DNA of 64,000 nt from Tetrahymena thermophila SB210 (lineage: Eukaryota > Ciliophora > Oligohymenophorea > Hymenostomatida > Tetrahymenidae), in the NCBI RefSeq assembly GCF_000189635.1, contig NW_002476522.1, positions 1 to 64,000 of the forward strand, given 5' to 3'. Shown here piece after piece: positions 62,087-64,000 of this stretch. A program made the position numbers and the translations under genes. The notes beneath the pieces are model-generated. The model was not told where the DNA came from, did not search any database, and saw only the letters and a list, made by a program, of their open reading frames with translations. How positions within the stretch are numbered: position 1 is the stretch's first letter; the number at the start of each line of letters is the position of its first letter.

Positions 62087-64000
62087 TAAAAAATCAATTT
62101 ATATATCTAAGAAAATTATTATATTATTTAAAACTTAATTACTTAATCAGTATTTGTATGTATAAATTTAGTAATTTTTTATATGAGATTTAGTGAGTAA
62201 AATTATTTCCAAAATTTCTACTTAATTAATCTTAAAATTTTTATTATTTAGATAAAATATAAATATATAAGTGATACAATAATAAGTTATCATTCATATT
62301 ATAATTAACTAACTATGACGCTCAGTTGCATTATATAATTATTTATATTTACAAACTTTGATCACATCTTTAATTAGTATAAAAACGAGTGTACAAATAT
62401 TGAAGTATCATATTATTGAAGGTATATTCTAATTAAAAAAATAAGTCCTTTCATTATATTAGTTTTAAATAAATTATATGTATTAAAGGTCAATCAATTA
62501 TTTTAAGCCATAGAATTTTTACTTTTATAATTTTATATTTAAGATGATTTGATTACACTTCGAGTAAGAATTAAAACAAGTGAAATAATAGTGAAGTATC
62601 AAATTAAGGAATATTTTAATTAAAATAAATCCATTCATTCTCTTAAATTAAAAAAAATTAATATGCATTAAACATCAATCAATTATTTTATGGCATAGAA
62701 TTTTTGCTTTTTGATATGTTGAATTTACAAACATGAATAAATTAAATTTAATATTAGTAAATTAGTTTGTAAGATTACACTGTATTGGTTTTTATTTTAT
62801 ACAACCATTCAAACTACCATCTATCTACTCTCTATTTAAGTTGAAAATTAAAAAAGTTTTTTTTCTTTTTCTACACCTTAATATAAAATTCACTTCAATA
62901 ACTATAAAAAAGAAATAATTCTTTTGAATTTTCCAATAAAGAAAAGTTTTTTAATTTTAAAAATTTAAGTCAATAGAAAATCCAATTTAAAAAAATACTT
63001 ATTAGAAAACTCAAAGCTACATTATTGTTTTTGATTAATATTATGTAATTTTATTGATTGATTGAAATATCTTATTATCAGGGATCACATATATCATTAA
63101 AATTTATTAGATAATTCTTTCTGTGCTGAAATCTGTTTATTCTCTAATGTATTTGAAAGCTAATTATGATAAATTTCTAGATTTAAAAATAATTTTAGGA
63201 GTTAATAATTATAATTTTAGGTTTTCTTATTCATATTTATCTTAAAATAAAGATATTCTGTTAAGCTAATTTCTTATAAAACAAAAATAAAATATCCATA
63301 TTAGGATAACATAATATTAGAGCAATCATATCTCCAAAAAGATATTTCAATAATTTAGAATTTAACATATTAAATTTTATATATTAGTTAACTTTGTTAC
63401 AATTATTTTTAAAAATTATTTCTGACTTAATCAATATTGCTAAAATATTGATTGCAATTTAAACTACTAAAAAATAAAATTAGATGCAAATAAATTTAAA
63501 TTATTTAAAAACAATAATATTAAATTTACTAACATATAAATACATTTTAAACGAGCAAAGCATTCATTCATAAGATATTTCAAAAAAAAAAAAAAGCTAG
63601 ATTTTAACTATGAAATGAAGCAAAATTAAAAATAATAAAGAATATAAAGCAATTAATAAATAAAATACTTAATTCGATTTTGATGTCTATCTCTTTTTAT
63701 TGAAAGGTTAAACCTATTCTATTATATATACTTTATAATTGTATTTTATTAATAAAATGTTTTATTTTTTTAATAAATTTATTTAGCTTGAAAGTAGAGT
63801 TTAAATAATTTGCAAATCAGTAAGATTTTATTAGTGTCTATTTTCCATAACTGTTCTAATAATTTAGTGATATTATTAAAATATTAATTATATGATTTTC
63901 TGTTATTTAAATAATAATGAAAGAATTAAAAAATTAATTAATAGAGTTTTTAAAATAAAATATGATTTTAAGATTTATTCATTCATTTATTTTAGTTCAA
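62087..64000. other. 3' flank of gene G and AT-rich remainder
   Basis: Contains two copies of the ~220-bp 3'-flank repeat (about 62340-62720), mirroring those after gene F. Similarity to the F flank fades near 62830. The last 1.1 kb to the window edge is AT-rich and I see nothing in it. Confidence 0.5.

Overview
The window is one end of a Tetrahymena-type macronuclear chromosome. It opens with about 70 uninterrupted C4A2 telomere repeats (1-423). The DNA is extremely AT-rich, introns are short GTA...AG, and every convincing gene uses TAA and TAG as glutamine with TGA as the only stop (ciliate code 6). Read with the standard code the genes look shattered. With code 6 and splicing, twelve of the genes read through cleanly or nearly so; I joined nine of these completely with exon sums divisible by three, counting the intronless peptide gene.

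0.4-20 kb, conserved housekeeping part. A TBC-domain Rab-GAP (651-2513, +) begins about 230 bp from the telomere. It is followed, all on the minus strand, by an RNF10/MAG2-like RING ubiquitin ligase (3612-6522), a giant EF-hand/HELP/WD40 protein of the EML5/EML6 type with three tandem EML modules (7658-15866), and tubulin-folding cofactor E (17513-19650). Two identical tRNA-Glu(UUC) genes lie at 16858 and 17004. The EML-like protein and cofactor E both concern microtubules.

20-25 kb. A minus-strand leucine-rich-repeat gene in which each repeat is its own exon: six exons of exactly 90 nt, one of 96 and one of 75, all in the same splice phase. Its two ends are unresolved.

25-38.5 kb. Three tandem paralogues (25172, 30624, 34562, +) encode secreted-domain Cys-rich proteins with about seven C-terminal membrane segments. 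A decayed fragment of a fourth copy follows (about 37.9-38.2 kb).

39-44 kb. Two tandem S1/P1-type zinc nucleases (minus strand) with signal peptides and a C-terminal membrane anchor.

45.4-46.3 kb. A broken, unrecognised minus-strand coding relic.

48.36-48.57 kb. A 69-residue secreted peptide with a knottin-like C-C-CC-C-C cysteine framework. It is invisible under the standard code.

49.4-62.8 kb. A segmental duplication carrying two larger relatives of the Cys-rich multi-pass family (50247 and 58424, +). The first copy has gained an exact 279-bp coding repeat array with an 837-bp higher-order period; the second lacks it.

Overall the chromosome end grades from conserved single-copy genes into a surface/secretory gene-family zone: LRR protein, Cys-rich multi-pass proteins, membrane-anchored nucleases and a small disulfide-rich peptide. 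The remaining sequence is AT-rich intergenic DNA with recognisable duplicated flanks. Any link between the genes of the surface zone is inference from neighbourhood only.
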